Assembly: GCA_016713725.1 (NCBI GenBank)
Contig: JADJOO010000019.1
Span: forward strand, 19,979 to 83,978
Length of the DNA stretch: 64,000 bases
Direction: 5' to 3'
DNA from: Pseudomonadota bacterium
GTDB taxonomy: Bacteria; Pseudomonadota; Gammaproteobacteria; Steroidobacterales; Steroidobacteraceae
The notes beneath the pieces were generated by a model that saw only the letters and a program-made list of their open reading frames with translations, made no database searches and was not told where the DNA came from. A program made the position numbers and the translations under genes. Shown piece by piece: positions 16,693-26,977 of this stretch; within the stretch, counting starts at the first letter, position 1, and each line of letters opens with the position of its first letter.

Positions 16693-17498
16693 TCAATGCA
16701 ATAAGCTCGCCATGCGGCGCCGGTACTGCGTGACGAGCGGATCCTGCTCGCCTAGGACCTCGAACGCCTGCAGCAGCGCCCGGCGCCCGGCGTCGTCACC
16801 GAACTTCCTGTCGCGTCGCATCAATTCCAGCCACTCGGCGAGGGCCGTCCCGTAATCGCCTGCCAGCGCATGGTGCGCCGCCAGTGCATGCCGTGCCACC
16901 GCGTCGGACGGGTTCGCTGCAAGGGCAGCGCGCATCGACATGACGTCCGGCTGGGCATTGGCGGTCTGGACGAACGCGAGCCGTGCCCGGAGTGCTCCCA
17001 GTTGCGGATGGTCGGCCCGACTGTTCGCCAGCGCCTCGATCGCCGCAGCCGCCGCTTCCGTGTCGCGCTGGTCCAGCAGTCGCGAGGCGAGGTCCTCGGG
17101 ACGATCGGACGCCGGTGTCGCAACGACCGGCTCGACGACGTCAGGCGCAGGACTGACGTACCGGTCGAGCAGGGCCTTGATGGCCGGTTCCGGCTGCAGG
17201 CCCACGAACTGGTCGACCACCTCACCCCGGTGGATGAGGAGGACGGTCGGGATACTCCGTATCTGAAATGTGATGCCAGCTGTGGCTGTTCCTCGGTATT
17301 GACCTTGGCCAGGATGAAGCGGCCCTCGTAGTCGTCCGCAATCCGGTCGAGCAACGGCATCAGCGTGCGGCAGGGACCGCACCAGGGTGCCCAGAAGTCG
17401 ACCAGGACGGGCTTCGCGTTCGAGGCCTCCACGACGTCGGTCATGAAGTTGGCGACGGTGGCATCAATTTTCTGCGCGGCTTCAGGCATCGGGTGCAT
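16693..17498 (-). CDS. cnoX: thioredoxin-TPR chaperedoxin CnoX/YbbN (reading frame interrupted)
   Basis: CnoX (YbbN) holds oxidatively damaged proteins and hands them to GroEL or DnaK. The N-terminal thioredoxin domain has WAPWCGPCRTLMPLLDRIAD, a complete WCGPC active site (E. coli has SxxC). It continues to NTEEQPQLASHF; the next segment QIRSIPTVLLIHRGEVVDQFVG and the C-terminal TPR-like part (to MASLLH) lie one frame over. One C is missing near 17265. The repaired protein is about 268 aa from the ATG at 17498 (17489 is an alternative), close to the usual 280-290. It lies between the small gene and the divergent DUF481 gene. Confidence 0.88.
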
Positions 17499-17645
17499 CC
17501 GGATTCGTTGGAAGGGAAGTTTTCGCGCGCGGCGGGGCCGATGCAAGCTCGTTTCGGGTTGCTCCGTCACAATTAGTCGCTCACGCGCCCGGTGGCTATA
17601 CTCCCGCCCCCTTTTTTCCACCATGAGCCCGGCAAGGAGCCTTCG

Positions 17646-18359
17646 ATGTCGACCACCCGCTTCTCCCACCTCTGCATTGCACTGGCACTCTGCGGCGGCG
17701 CCACGCCCGCCCTGGCCGACTGGACCGGCAAGGGCAACGTCGGCGCGTCGTTTGCGACCGGCAACAGCGAGAACCAGGCAGCCAGCGCCGCGCTCGAACT
17801 GAAGAACACGGTCGACAAGTGGCAGCACACTTTCGGCTTCGCCGGCAATTACGGCAGCGAGAGCGGCACCACCACGGCGCAGCGCTGGGAATTCCGCGGC
17901 CAGACCCAGTACGCCTTCACCGAACGCGCCTATGCCTTCGGCGCCGGCCGCTACGACGATGACCGGTTCAGCCAGTACAACTACCAGGCCTCGCTGGCTG
18001 GTGGTCTCGGTTACAGGATCATCGACAGTGAGCGCACCAAGCTGTGGGTGCAGGGCGGCCCTGGCTACCGCTACGCCGAGATCCTCCAAACGGGTGAGTC
18101 GGAAGATGGCGTCATCTTCCGCGGCGACCTGGGCTTCGACCACCAGCTCACCGAAACGACCAAGATCGTCGACCGTCTCCTCGTGGAAGCCGGTTCGGAC
18201 AACACTTACGTGCAGAACGACCTAGGCCTCGAGGTCACGATCTCCGGCGGGTTGGGCCTGCGCGTGGGTTACCAGGTGCGTCACAACACCGACGTGCTGC
18301 CCGGCGTCGAGAAAACCGACACGCTCACGACTGTGGGGCTGCTCTACGAGACGAAGTAA
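17646..18359 (+). CDS. DUF481 outer-membrane protein (YdiY-like)
   Basis: The 237-aa protein has a signal peptide cut after TPALA, then WTGKGNVGASFATGNSENQAAS, the opening of the DUF481/YdiY family of outer-membrane beta-barrels. Alternating aromatic/polar strands (YAFTERAYAFGAGRYDDDRF; YNYQASLAGGLGYRI) and a C-terminal strand VGLLYETK support a barrel. Some members are salt-induced; function is otherwise unknown. AAGGAG precedes the chosen ATG. A strong terminator follows, separating it from putA. Confidence 0.85.
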   Translation: MSTTRFSHLCIALALCGGATPALADWTGKGNVGASFATGNSENQAASAALELKNTVDKWQHTFGFAGNYGSESGTTTAQRWEFRGQTQYAFTERAYAFGAGRYDDDRFSQYNYQASLAGGLGYRIIDSERTKLWVQGGPGYRYAEILQTGESEDGVIFRGDLGFDHQLTETTKIVDRLLVEAGSDNTYVQNDLGLEVTISGGLGLRVGYQVRHNTDVLPGVEKTDTLTTVGLLYETK

Positions 18360-18368
18360 CCTTCCCGT

Positions 18369-18423
18369 AACGCAGTGCAACAGGTCCCGCGCGGGGGAAC
18401 CCCCGCGGGACGACTGCGTTTTT
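18369..18423 (+). terminator. intrinsic terminator after DUF481 gene
   Basis: Outer stem AACGCAGT/ACTGCGTT (18369-18376 with 18413-18420) and inner stem GTCCCGC(GC)GGGGG/CCCCCGCGGGAC, followed by TTTT. Confidence 0.85.
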
Positions 18424-18461
18424 GGATAGAATCGGGGATCATTTCTGCAGGCGAATCTCCC

Positions 18462-21400
18462 ATGTCTGGTTCGACTCGCGAAGCGCCCTCGTCGCGCTTC
18501 CTGTTTCCCGACGTCCAGGACTTCCTGACCCCGGTCGGTCAGGCGATCAACGACAATTTCCTGGGTGACGAGGAAGCGCTGGTCCGCTCGCTGGCGGACA
18601 GGGCTCGCCTGGATCCCGCGCAGCACGACGAAGTGCAGGCCACGGCACGCAAGCTCGTCGAGGCGGTGCGCCGGGCGCCCGCCGCCAAGACCGGGCTCGA
18701 CGCGTTTCTCCGGCAGTACGACCTGTCGTCGCAGGAGGGCGTCATCCTCATGTGCCTCGCCGAGGCGCTGCTGCGCATTCCCGATGACGAGACAGCCGAT
18801 CGCCTGATCGCCGACAAGCTGCGCGCCGGTGACTGGGCCAGTCACCTGGGCGACAGCCAGTCCCTGTTCGTCAATGCCTCGACCTGGGGTTGATGCTCAC
18901 GGGCCGCATCGTGCGGCTTGATCCGAACGACGTCGCCGCGCCGGAAGGTGTGATGAGTCGTGTCGTCGGCCGCATGGGCGAACCCGTCGTGCGCACGGCA
19001 ATGCGCCAGGCGATGCGCATCATGGGCCACCAGTTCGTGATGGGCCGCACGATGAAGGAGGCGCTCGACAACTCGTTGAGCGGCGCCAACAGGCGGTACC
19101 GCTATACGTTCGACATGCTGGGCGAGGCAGCGCTGACCACGGCCGACGCCACCCGGTATTTCGATGCCTACCGTACGGCCATCGGCGCTCTCGCGGCGCG
19201 CGTCAACGAATACCCGGACTTCGAATCGCGTCCGAGCATCTCCGTGAAGCTTTCCGCGATGCACCCGCGGTTCGAGCGGTCGCACCGCCAGCGCGTCCAT
19301 CGCGAACTCACGCCGCGCCTGGTCGAACTGTGCCGGCTGGCTCGCGATGCCGGCATTGCGCTGACGCTCGATACGGAAGAGTCCGAGCGGCTGGAACTCA
19401 CGCTGGAACTGCTGGCCGCCGTCTGCCGCGATTCCTCGCTCGCCGGCTGGAACGGCTTCGGCATCGCCGTGCAGACCTACCAGAAGCGCGCACTGCCGAT
19501 GCTGAAGTACATCGTCGGCCTCGCGCAGGAGACGAACCGCATCCTGCACGTGCGCCTCGTCAAGGGCGCCTACTGGGACGCCGAGATCAAGCGTGGCCAG
19601 GAGCGCGGCCTGCCGGGTTACCCGCTGTACACGCGCAAGCCCAACACCGACGTGTCGTACCTGGCGTGCGCGAGCTACGTGTTCGAGCAAGGCAAGGACG
19701 TGCTGTATCCGCAGTTCGCCACTCACAACGCGCACACCGTTGCGGCTGTTGCGAGCATGGCAAAGAAGGCCGGGTTCGAATTCGAGTTCCAGCGCCTGCA
19801 CGGCATGGGTGAGGAACTCTATACGCACGTCACGGACCCGAGCGGTCTCGGCATTCCGTGCCGCGTATACGCCCCGGTCGGCGAGCACGAAGACCTGCTG
19901 CCGTACCTCGTGCGCCGCCTGCTCGAGAACGGTTCGAACACGTCGTTCGTCAACCGCATCGTCAACGAGAACGAGCCGGTCGACGCGATCATTGCGGACC
20001 CGGTGCGCACCGTCGACGGCTTCGACCAGGTCGCGCATCCGCGCATTCCGCAGCCACTCGACATCTACCAGCCGGAACGCAGGAACTCGCTGGGCGTGCA
20101 TCTCGCGAACGGCGCGGTGTGCAAGGCGATGGCAGAGCGCATGGAACACGTGTCGCGTCGTCCCTGGGTGGCAGCTCCGCTGGTCGGCGGTGAGGAGAAG
20201 AGCGGGGCTGCAGACACCATCCGCAATCCTGCCAATCACGCCGACGTCGTCGGCAGCGTAGCGAATGCGACGGCAGAGCACGTGCGCGCGGCGATCGACA
20301 TCGCGGTGCAGGCGCAGCCGGCCTGGGACGCCACACCCGCAGGAGTGCGCGGCGACGCGCTCGACAAGGCAGCCGACCTGTTCGAGGAGAGCACGGCGGA
20401 ACTGGTCGCCATGTGCGTGCGCGAGGCGGGCAAATCGGTGCCGGATGGCATCGCCGAAGTCCGTGAAGCCGTCGACTTCCTGCGTTACTACGCGGCTCGC
20501 GCCAGGCAAGAGTTCGCGAGCCCGCAACGAATGCCGGGACCAACCGGCGAAAGCAACGAGCTCAGCCTGCAGGGGCGCGGCGTGTTTACCTGCATCAGTC
20601 CCTGGAATTTCCCGCTCGCGATCTTCGCGGGACAGGTCGCTGCCGCGCTGGCGGCGGGCAATGCCGTGCTGGCGAAGCCGGCCGAGCAGACTGCGCTCGT
20701 GGCGGCGCATGCCGTGCGCCTGCTTCTGCGGGCGGGTGTGCCAGCCGACGTGCTGCATTTCCTGCCGGGCGATGGGGCCATCGTGGGTGCCGCTGCGGTT
20801 GCCGATCCGCGGATTGCGGGGGTCGCTTTCACCGGCTCCACCGATACCGCGCGGATCATCAATCGCACGCTGGCTGCCCGCAATGGACCGATCGGCGCGT
20901 TGATTGCGGAAACCGGCGGCCAGAACGCGATGATCGTCGACAGTTCGGCGCTGCCGGAACAGGTCGTCATCGATGCGGTCCAGTCGGCGTTCAACAGCGC
21001 AGGACAACGCTGCTCAGCACTGCGCGTGCTGTGCGTGCAGGAGGACATTGCGCCAAAGGTCAAGCGACTGCTGGCCGGGTACATGGAGGAACTCGTGGTC
21101 GGTGACCCCGCGTACCTCGAAACCGACGTCGGCCCCGTCATCGACGAGGCGGCGCGCGCCATGCTCGAAGGGCATGCGCACGAAGTCATGCAGTCGGCAG
21201 CCTGGCATCACCGCATCAAGTTGCCCGAAAGCACCCGTACCGGCACGTTCGTCGCGCCCCTCGCGGTGGAGATTTCCTCGCTGTCGATGCTCGATCGTGA
21301 GTGGTTCGGCCCGATCATGCACATCGTGACCTACAAGGCGCGCGACCTCGAGGCGCTCGTGGATGCCATCAACGCAACGGGCTTTGGCCTCACGTTCGGC

Positions 21401-21646
21401 ATTCACAGCCGCATCGACGGTACCGTGCGGCGCGTGGCGAGCCGGGTTGCCGCCGGCAACGTCTACGTCAACCGCAACATCATCGGCGCCGTCGTCGGCA
21501 CGCAACCGTTCGGCGGCTCGGGTCTGTCGGGCACGGGACCGAAGGCGGGCGGGCCGTTCTATCTCCACCGCTACGCACACGAGCGCACGGTGACGGTCAA
21601 TACCTCGGCGGTGGGCGGCAACGCGTCGCTGCTGGCGATGGAGTGA
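18462..21646 (+). CDS. putA: bifunctional proline dehydrogenase / P5C dehydrogenase PutA (reading frame interrupted)
   Basis: Oxidises proline to glutamate in two steps at the membrane (FAD, then NAD+). The N-terminal part runs from MSGSTREAPSSRFL to SLFVNASTWG, where a stop appears; LMLTGRIVRLDPNDVAAPEG follows one frame over. One base is missing at about 18886-18892. The repaired length is about 1,061 aa. The PRODH barrel includes SVKLSAMHPRFE and HVRLVKGAYWDAEIKR; the P5CDH domain has AETGGQNAMIVDSSA and the catalytic Cys in NSAGQRCSALRVL. There is no N-terminal ribbon-helix-helix, so unlike E. coli PutA it should not be a repressor. It is followed closely by sdaA, another amino-acid catabolic gene. 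Confidence 0.93.
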
Positions 21647-21671
21647 GCGGGTTGGCCCGCGCAAGGCGCCC

Positions 21672-23045
21672 ATGAACCTCAGCGTCCTCGACATTTTCAA
21701 GGCCGGCGTCGGCCCGTCGAGCTCCCACACCATGGGGCCGATGAATGCCGCCTGCGCGTTCGCGCACGACCTCGAGTCGATGTCGTTGCTGGGACGCGTC
21801 GACAAGGTCGCGGCGCAGGTCTATGGCTCGCTGGCCCTGACCGGCCGGGGGCACTGCACGGATCGCGCGATCCTGCTCGGCCTCGAAGGCAACCAGCCGG
21901 CTACGATCGATCCGGCCGCGATGGAGCCGTCGCTCGAACGCATCCGCGGCACAGGCCGCATCCTGCTCGCAGGCAAGCACGAAATCGCCTTCGACGAGCC
22001 GCTCGACCTCTTGTTTCACCGCGAGCAGACCCTGCCGCAACACCCCAACGGCATGCGTTTCACCGCGCTCGACGCAGCGGGCAGCGTGCTGCACCAGGAG
22101 GAGATCTTCTCCACCGGCGGGGGGTTCATCGTCCGCGCCGGCGACTTCGGCAAGCCGCATGCAGGCGGGCCGCAGGTCGATGTTCCGCATTCGTTTGCAT
22201 CCGGGCACGAACTGCTCGAGACGGCCCGCAGTTGCGGTCTCGAGCTGCACGAGCTGATGCTCGAGAACGAGCGAGCCTTCCGGCCCGATGGCGAGACGCG
22301 CGCTGCGTTGCTCAACCTCTGGTCGATCATGGATGGCTGCATCCAGCGGGGGTTCGAAGCGAATGGGCTGCTCCCGGGCGTGCTCAAGGTGCGCCGTCGT
22401 GCGTCGCGCATGCAGCGTGTGCTGCTGGAGCAGTCGTCACAGCAGCGTCCGCTCGATGCGATCGAGTGGGTAAATGCCTTCGCACTGTCGGTGAACGAGG
22501 AGAACGCTGCCGGCGGGCGCGTGGTCACGGCCCCCACGAATGGCGCTGCGGGCATCGTGCCGGCCGTGCTCGCGTACTACCGCAAGTTCGAGCCGGGTGC
22601 GAGCGAGAACGGCATCGTGCGCTTCCTGCTGGTAGCAGGCGCCATCGGCATGCTCTACAAGCGCAATGCCTCGATATCGGGCGCCGAGATGGGCTGCCAG
22701 GGCGAGGTCGGCGTCGCGTGCTCGATGGCCGCCGCGGGCCTCGTCGCGGCTCTCAATGGCACCAACGAGCAGGTGGAGAACGCAGCTGAGATCGGCATGG
22801 AGCACAACCTCGGGCTCACCTGCGATCCGATTGCCGGGTTGGTGCAGATTCCCTGCATCGAGCGCAACGCGATGGGCGCGGTGAAGGCGATCAATGCCGC
22901 ACGACTCGCGATGCGCGGCGACGGCACGCACAAGGTTTCGCTGGACCAGGTGATCGCGACGATGCGCCAGACCGGTCACGACATGTCGACGATCTACAAG
23001 GAAACCAGCCAGGGCGGCCTGGCGGTCAACGTTCCGGAATGTTGA
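21672..23045 (+). CDS. sdaA: L-serine ammonia-lyase (L-serine deaminase)
   Basis: Converts L-serine to pyruvate and ammonia with a 4Fe-4S cluster. The 457-aa single-chain (type 2) enzyme begins SVLDIFKAGVGPSSSHTMGP, the family signature. The cluster cysteines are recognisable in GCQGEVGVACSMAAAG and LTCDPIAGLVQIPC; the glycine-rich TAPTNGAAGIVP is also present. It follows putA by 25 bp and is probably co-transcribed, making a proline/serine utilisation unit. Confidence 0.95.
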   Translation: MNLSVLDIFKAGVGPSSSHTMGPMNAACAFAHDLESMSLLGRVDKVAAQVYGSLALTGRGHCTDRAILLGLEGNQPATIDPAAMEPSLERIRGTGRILLAGKHEIAFDEPLDLLFHREQTLPQHPNGMRFTALDAAGSVLHQEEIFSTGGGFIVRAGDFGKPHAGGPQVDVPHSFASGHELLETARSCGLELHELMLENERAFRPDGETRAALLNLWSIMDGCIQRGFEANGLLPGVLKVRRRASRMQRVLLEQSSQQRPLDAIEWVNAFALSVNEENAAGGRVVTAPTNGAAGIVPAVLAYYRKFEPGASENGIVRFLLVAGAIGMLYKRNASISGAEMGCQGEVGVACSMAAAGLVAALNGTNEQVENAAEIGMEHNLGLTCDPIAGLVQIPCIERNAMGAVKAINAARLAMRGDGTHKVSLDQVIATMRQTGHDMSTIYKETSQGGLAVNVPEC

Positions 23046-23121
23046 GGAAGGTAATAGGAAGGGTGAAGGAATGGTGAATGGTGGCGCGACTGCACTCACT
23101 CTCACTTCCGCGGGGAGGTCG

Positions 23122-23826
23122 ATGTCCGCAGTGGATAACGTTGTCGTGATCACGGGCGCGTTCGGTGCGCTTGGCTCGGCGGTCGCGCGAGCCTTTGGCC
23201 AGACCGGCGCGAAGCTCGCGTTGGTCGACGTGGCGCAGCCGTCCGCTGAACTGCAGCGGGATTTCGGCGGTGCGGGGCACATGCTGCTCGGCGGTGCGGA
23301 TCTTGCAGACGTCGATGCCGCGCGCAAGGCGATGGCCGCCATCGCGATGCGCTTCGGCGGCATCGACGTGCTGGTCAACGTCGCCGGCGGCTTCCGCTGG
23401 GAAAAAATCGAGGATGGCGACATCGACACCTGGGATTCGCTCTACTCGATGAACCTGCGCTCGGCCGTCGTTGCGTCGAAGTGCGCGCTCCCGGCCATGC
23501 TCGAGCGCGGCGGCGGTCGCATCGTCAACATCGGCGCCGGTGCCGCGGGCAAGGCGACGCTGGGCATGGGTGCCTATGCGGCGTCCAAGGCGGGTGTGCA
23601 GCGCTTCACCGAGGCGCTGGCAGAAGAACTCAAGGATCGCAACATCACGGTCAACGCGATCCTGCCTGGCATCATCGACACGCCACGCAACCGGCTCGAC
23701 ATGCCGAAGGCGGACTTCACGCGGTGGGTGAGTCCCGAGGCGATCGCCGGGGTTATCCTTTTCCTGGCGTCGGCGGAGGCTGCGCCGGTGACCGGCGCCG
23801 CCATTCCCGTGTTCGGGCGCGGCTGA
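23122..23826 (+). CDS. short-chain dehydrogenase/reductase
   Basis: The 234-aa protein has the Rossmann motif TGAFGALG near the N-terminus, NVAGGF (the NAG-type motif), and the catalytic YAASK with an upstream Ser/Gly strand (IVNIGAGAAGKATLG); the usual catalytic Ser before YxxxK is not obvious, the position reading GAGAAG. It lacks enough specificity signals to name a substrate. The ATG at 23122 has GGGGAGG before it. It lies downstream of sdaA on the same strand. Confidence 0.85.
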   Translation: MSAVDNVVVITGAFGALGSAVARAFGQTGAKLALVDVAQPSAELQRDFGGAGHMLLGGADLADVDAARKAMAAIAMRFGGIDVLVNVAGGFRWEKIEDGDIDTWDSLYSMNLRSAVVASKCALPAMLERGGGRIVNIGAGAAGKATLGMGAYAASKAGVQRFTEALAEELKDRNITVNAILPGIIDTPRNRLDMPKADFTRWVSPEAIAGVILFLASAEAAPVTGAAIPVFGRG

Positions 23827-23838
23827 TGCCGCAGCCCG

Positions 23839-24405
23839 CTAAGCCAGGTTGCGCGGGTAGTCGAATTCGGCTTCGAGGCCGCTCGCCCAGTCGAGCTGCG
23901 ACCAGTCGCTCACCGCGAAGCGCGCAGTGAATACCCCGCACGTCGGCAACGTGTCGATGTGCTCGCCGGCCGAAAGCTTGTTGGCGCAGTCCGTGATGCC
24001 CGGGTTGTGCGTAAATACCATCACGTGTTGCGCATCGCCGCCGAGCCCACGAACGACCTCCACGATCCGCTTGGGGTCGGCGAGGTACAGACGCTCGTCC
24101 TGCGCAATCCTGTCGGCGTGAACCTTGAGTTCGCGGGCCATGATGCTGGCTGTCGATAGCGCACGAACGGCGGGGCTCGACAGGATCAGGTCGGGTTTCA
24201 GCTTGCGCGAGCGAAGTCGGCGCGCCATTTCCGGTGCATCCAGCTGGCCGCGACGGTCCAGAACCCGATCCCAGTCCTGCTGCCCCGGCAGTGACGTGTC
24301 TGCCTTCGCATGCCGGACCAGCGTCAGCCGGCGCATGGCCGAGGTGTCCACGAGTTCGGGCTCGAGGCGCTGCTTGTTGCTCTTGCTCAGCTTGCCGAGA
24401 CTCAT
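23839..24405 (-). CDS. SixA-like histidine phosphatase
   Basis: A histidine-phosphatase-superfamily protein with the RHG-type motif LVRHAKA (about residues 28-34) and the second conserved histidine in VFTHNPGITD. SixA of E. coli removes phosphate from phosphohistidine of ArcB or NPr. The 188-aa frame begins with a GTG-free ATG at 24405 that overlaps the Rieske gene by 4 bp (ATGA); a shorter start at MRRLTLVRH would give a more typical 165 aa. As the last gene of the SUF transcription unit it may simply be co-transcribed. Confidence 0.83.
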   Translation of the reverse strand: MSLGKLSKSNKQRLEPELVDTSAMRRLTLVRHAKADTSLPGQQDWDRVLDRRGQLDAPEMARRLRSRKLKPDLILSSPAVRALSTASIMARELKVHADRIAQDERLYLADPKRIVEVVRGLGGDAQHVMVFTHNPGITDCANKLSAGEHIDTLPTCGVFTARFAVSDWSQLDWASGLEAEFDYPRNLA

Positions 24406-24713
24406 TCGCTGGCGACCTCGACGTAACCATCCACCACCCGCGTGACGTGACTCTTCACGGGCTCGTAAGCCGGGGGGGTCAGTGCCTTGCCGGTGCGCAG
24501 GCAGAAGCGCGCGCCGTGGCGCGGGCAGATGACCTGGTGATCCTCGACCACACCGCCGGCAAGGCCACCGCCGTCGTGAGTGCAGACGTCCTCGATCGCG
24601 AGGAATTCGCCGTCGATGTTGTAGACGGCGACGAACGCGCCATCGACTTCGGCCGAGGCGTAGTCGCCGGGCTTGATGTCCGTGGCGGGTGCGACGCGGA
24701 TCCAGGAACTCAT
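24402..24713 (-). CDS. Rieske-type [2Fe-2S] ferredoxin
   Basis: The 103-aa protein is a stand-alone Rieske domain: C44-x-H46 (CTHDGG) and C63-x2-H66 (CPRHGARF) bind the cluster through two Cys and two His. Similar small Rieske proteins act as electron carriers of dioxygenases or resemble NirD. No oxygenase is nearby; the position right after sufT in many SUF operons suggests a role as electron donor in Fe-S assembly, by context only. It overlaps the SixA-like gene by 4 bp. Confidence 0.88.
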   Translation of the reverse strand: MSSWIRVAPATDIKPGDYASAEVDGAFVAVYNIDGEFLAIEDVCTHDGGGLAGGVVEDHQVICPRHGARFCLRTGKALTPPAYEPVKSHVTRVVDGYVEVASE

Positions 24714-24744
24714 GTGCGGCGTCCGCGGCCGATGCGACGTCGCC

Positions 24745-25293
24745 TCACATCATCCCCGTCTGCAGCCGCGCTGCCTCGGACATCATCGACTGGTCCCACG
24801 GCGGATCGAACACCAGTTCGACGTCTGCGTGCTTTACCGTCGGGATGACCCCGACTTTTTCCTTGACGTCTGCGACGAGCACGTCGCCCATGCCGCAGCC
24901 TGGCGCAGTCAGCGTCATCTTGATCGACAACACGCGGCCATCGCCTTCGGGAATGACTTCGCATTCATAGACCAGCCCAAGGTCCACGATGTTGATCGGG
25001 ATCTCCGGGTCGTAGCAGCCTTTCATCTGCTGCCAGGCAACCTGCTTCACGTCGTCGTCGCTCGCATTCGGCGGCAATTCCGGCGTCTCCGCCGGCTCCT
25101 TGCCGAGAGCGTCCGCGTCCTTGCCTGCGATGCGGAACAGGTTGCCTTCGACGTAGACGGTGAAACTGCCGCCGAGGGCCTGCGTGATGTAGCCCTGCTG
25201 GCCCTGGCGCAGTTTTACGTTGACGCCCGCAGGAACGATCACCGCGTCCACGTCGCGGATGAAGTTCACAGGTTCGTTGTCGGCTCGGTACAA
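24745..25293 (-). CDS. sufT: SufT (DUF59/MIP18 family Fe-S maturation protein)
   Basis: SufT helps mature Fe-S proteins in organisms relying on SUF. The 182-aa protein has the N-terminal SufT-specific segment (VPAGVNVKLRQGQQGYITQA, LGGSFTVYVE) and a C-terminal DUF59 domain with DPEIPINIVDLGLVYE and the reactive-Cys motif LTAPGCGMGD. I chose a TTG start (25291-25293) because CAGGAG sits six bases upstream and the length then fits the family. It follows sufU by 23 bp. Confidence 0.9.
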   Translation of the reverse strand: MYRADNEPVNFIRDVDAVIVPAGVNVKLRQGQQGYITQALGGSFTVYVEGNLFRIAGKDADALGKEPAETPELPPNASDDDVKQVAWQQMKGCYDPEIPINIVDLGLVYECEVIPEGDGRVLSIKMTLTAPGCGMGDVLVADVKEKVGVIPTVKHADVELVFDPPWDQSMMSEAARLQTGMM

Positions 25294-25316
25294 AGCGGGC
25301 TCCTGTCGATCGACGG

Positions 25317-25760
25317 TTATTCGGTCGAAACCTGTTCCTGCTGATGCAGTGCCGCATCGAGGGTGTGCCAGCAGAGGCTCGCGCACTTCACGCGGGCCGG
25401 GAATTCGTGGACTCCCGACAGCGCGGCGAGCTTGCCGAGGCTGGCCACGTCGATGTCGACGTCGTCGCGCGTAAGCAGCTGGTGCATCTGCAGGAACAGG
25501 CCTTCGGCCTCCGGGATCGTCTTGCCCTTGACGCTCTCGGTGAGCAGCGAGGCCGAAGCGATCGAGATCGCGCAGCCACTGCCGTGGAAAGACACGTCAC
25601 TGATGCGGTCGGCGTCGAGTTTCACGAACACTGTCAGCTTGTCGCCACACAGCGGGTTGAAGCCGTCGGCGCGGCGATCGGCGTCCGTGATCTCACGGAA
25701 ATTGCGTGGATGCCGGTTATGGTCGACGATGACGTCGCGGTACAGGTCCTTGAGGTCCAT
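25317..25760 (-). CDS. sufU: SufU-type Fe-S scaffold / sulfur-transfer protein
   Basis: SufU is an IscU homologue that accepts sulfur from SufS (zinc-dependent transfer in Firmicutes). The 147-aa protein starts MDLKDLYRDVIVDHNRHPRN and has the ligand residues C38 and D40 (PLCGD), C63 (HGSGCAIS) and a Cys near the C-terminus (RVKCASLCWHTL). Its ATG overlaps the sufS stop by one base (TGATG). The use of SufU rather than SufE places this SUF system with the SufBCDSU-T type. Confidence 0.93.
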   Translation of the reverse strand: MDLKDLYRDVIVDHNRHPRNFREITDADRRADGFNPLCGDKLTVFVKLDADRISDVSFHGSGCAISIASASLLTESVKGKTIPEAEGLFLQMHQLLTRDDVDIDVASLGKLAALSGVHEFPARVKCASLCWHTLDAALHQQEQVSTE

Positions 25761-26977
25761 CAGCTGAGCATCTCCCGCGCCGTGTGCAGGGCCGCGACCA
25801 GCCGGTCGATCTCGGCACGCGTGTTGTAGAAGGCGAATGACGCACGCGCCGTCGCGGGCAAGCCCGAAGAAGTCCATGACCGGCATCGCGCAGTGGTGGC
25901 CCGTGCGGATCGCGACGCCCTCGTGGTCGAGGATCGTGCCCAGATCGTGCGGATGCACCCTGTCGATCGTGAACGAGACGACAGCTGCCTTCTCGGGCGC
26001 CGTGCCGACGAAGCGCAGGCCGGGAACGGTTGCGAGCTGTTCGTTGGCGTAGACGAGCAATGCATGCTCGGCGGCCGCAATGCGCTCCATGCCTAGCGCT
26101 TCGAGGTAATCGATCGCTCGGCCTCGAATTTGTAGGGCAGGCCGTTGTAGACGGTATTCTCGAACGATACCGCCAGGATCATGTCGCCGCCGCCCTGCCA
26201 GGGCGGCATCGCGCTGAGCAGCGACTCGCGGCCATAGAGCACGCCGATGCCGGTCGGCCCGCACATCTTGTGGCCGGAGAAGGCATAGAAATCGCAATCC
26301 AGCGCCTGCACGTCCACTGTCATGTGCGGCACGGCCTGCGCGCCGTCGAGCAGCACCGGCACCCCACGCGTCCTCGCCGCCGCGATGAAACGACGCACCG
26401 GAATGACCGTGCCGAGCGCATTCGAGACGTGGGCCAATGCCACCAGCTTCGTGCGCGGGGAGAGCAAGGCGGCAAATTCGTCGAAGTCCACCTCGCCCGG
26501 CCTGGTGATCGGGGCGACCTTCAGCGTGGCGCCTGTCTGCTGGCAAAGGATCTGCCAGGGCACGATGTTCGCGTGGTGCTCGAGTCGCGACACCAGGATC
26601 TCGTCGCCCGTGCCAAGGGTTGGCCGGCCATACGACTGCGCGACGAGGTTGATGGCCTCGGTGGTGCCGCGCACGAAAATAATTTCCCGCGTCGACTTCG
26701 CGTTGATGAAGCGTCGAACCTTCTCGCGTGCGCCCTCGAACAGGTCGGTTGCTTCCTGGCTCAGCGTGTGCACGCCGCGGTGCACGTTGGCGTGGGAGGT
26801 CTCGTAGTAATGCGAGATGGCCTCGATGACGGCGCGGGGGCGCTGACTCGAGGCGGCGTTGTCGAGGTACGAGAGCGGCAGGCCGCGGACCGTGCGTTCC
26901 AGTACCGGGAAATCACGACGGATGGCGGCGACGTCGAGGGCGCCCGTTGCACTGGCGACAGCGTGAACCGCGTTCAT
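25760..26977 (-). pseudogene. sufS: cysteine desulfurase SufS (frame broken twice)
   Basis: PLP enzyme taking sulfur from cysteine for Fe-S assembly. The first part (from MNAVHAVASATG) carries the PLP lysine in AFSGHKMCGPTG and runs to LPYKFEA. There, at about 26116-26124, the sequence jumps from FEA to RAIDYLEALG: the conserved GTPN-like segment of 11 or 12 residues is missing and the frame changes. The next block has the catalytic Cys (RTGHHCAMPVMDFFG). A second break at 25860-25861 (one extra base) precedes PATARASFAFYNTRAEIDRL and the stop. The deletion joins GGCC-flanked sequence (GAGGCC/GGCCGAG). If real, SufS would be dead, which is hard to reconcile with an otherwise intact suf operon; an assembly collapse is more likely. 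Confidence 0.85.

Noticed and set aside
18842..21007. A 721-codon leftward frame opposite putA
   Set aside because: Antisense shadow without motifs; putA on the other strand is unmistakable.
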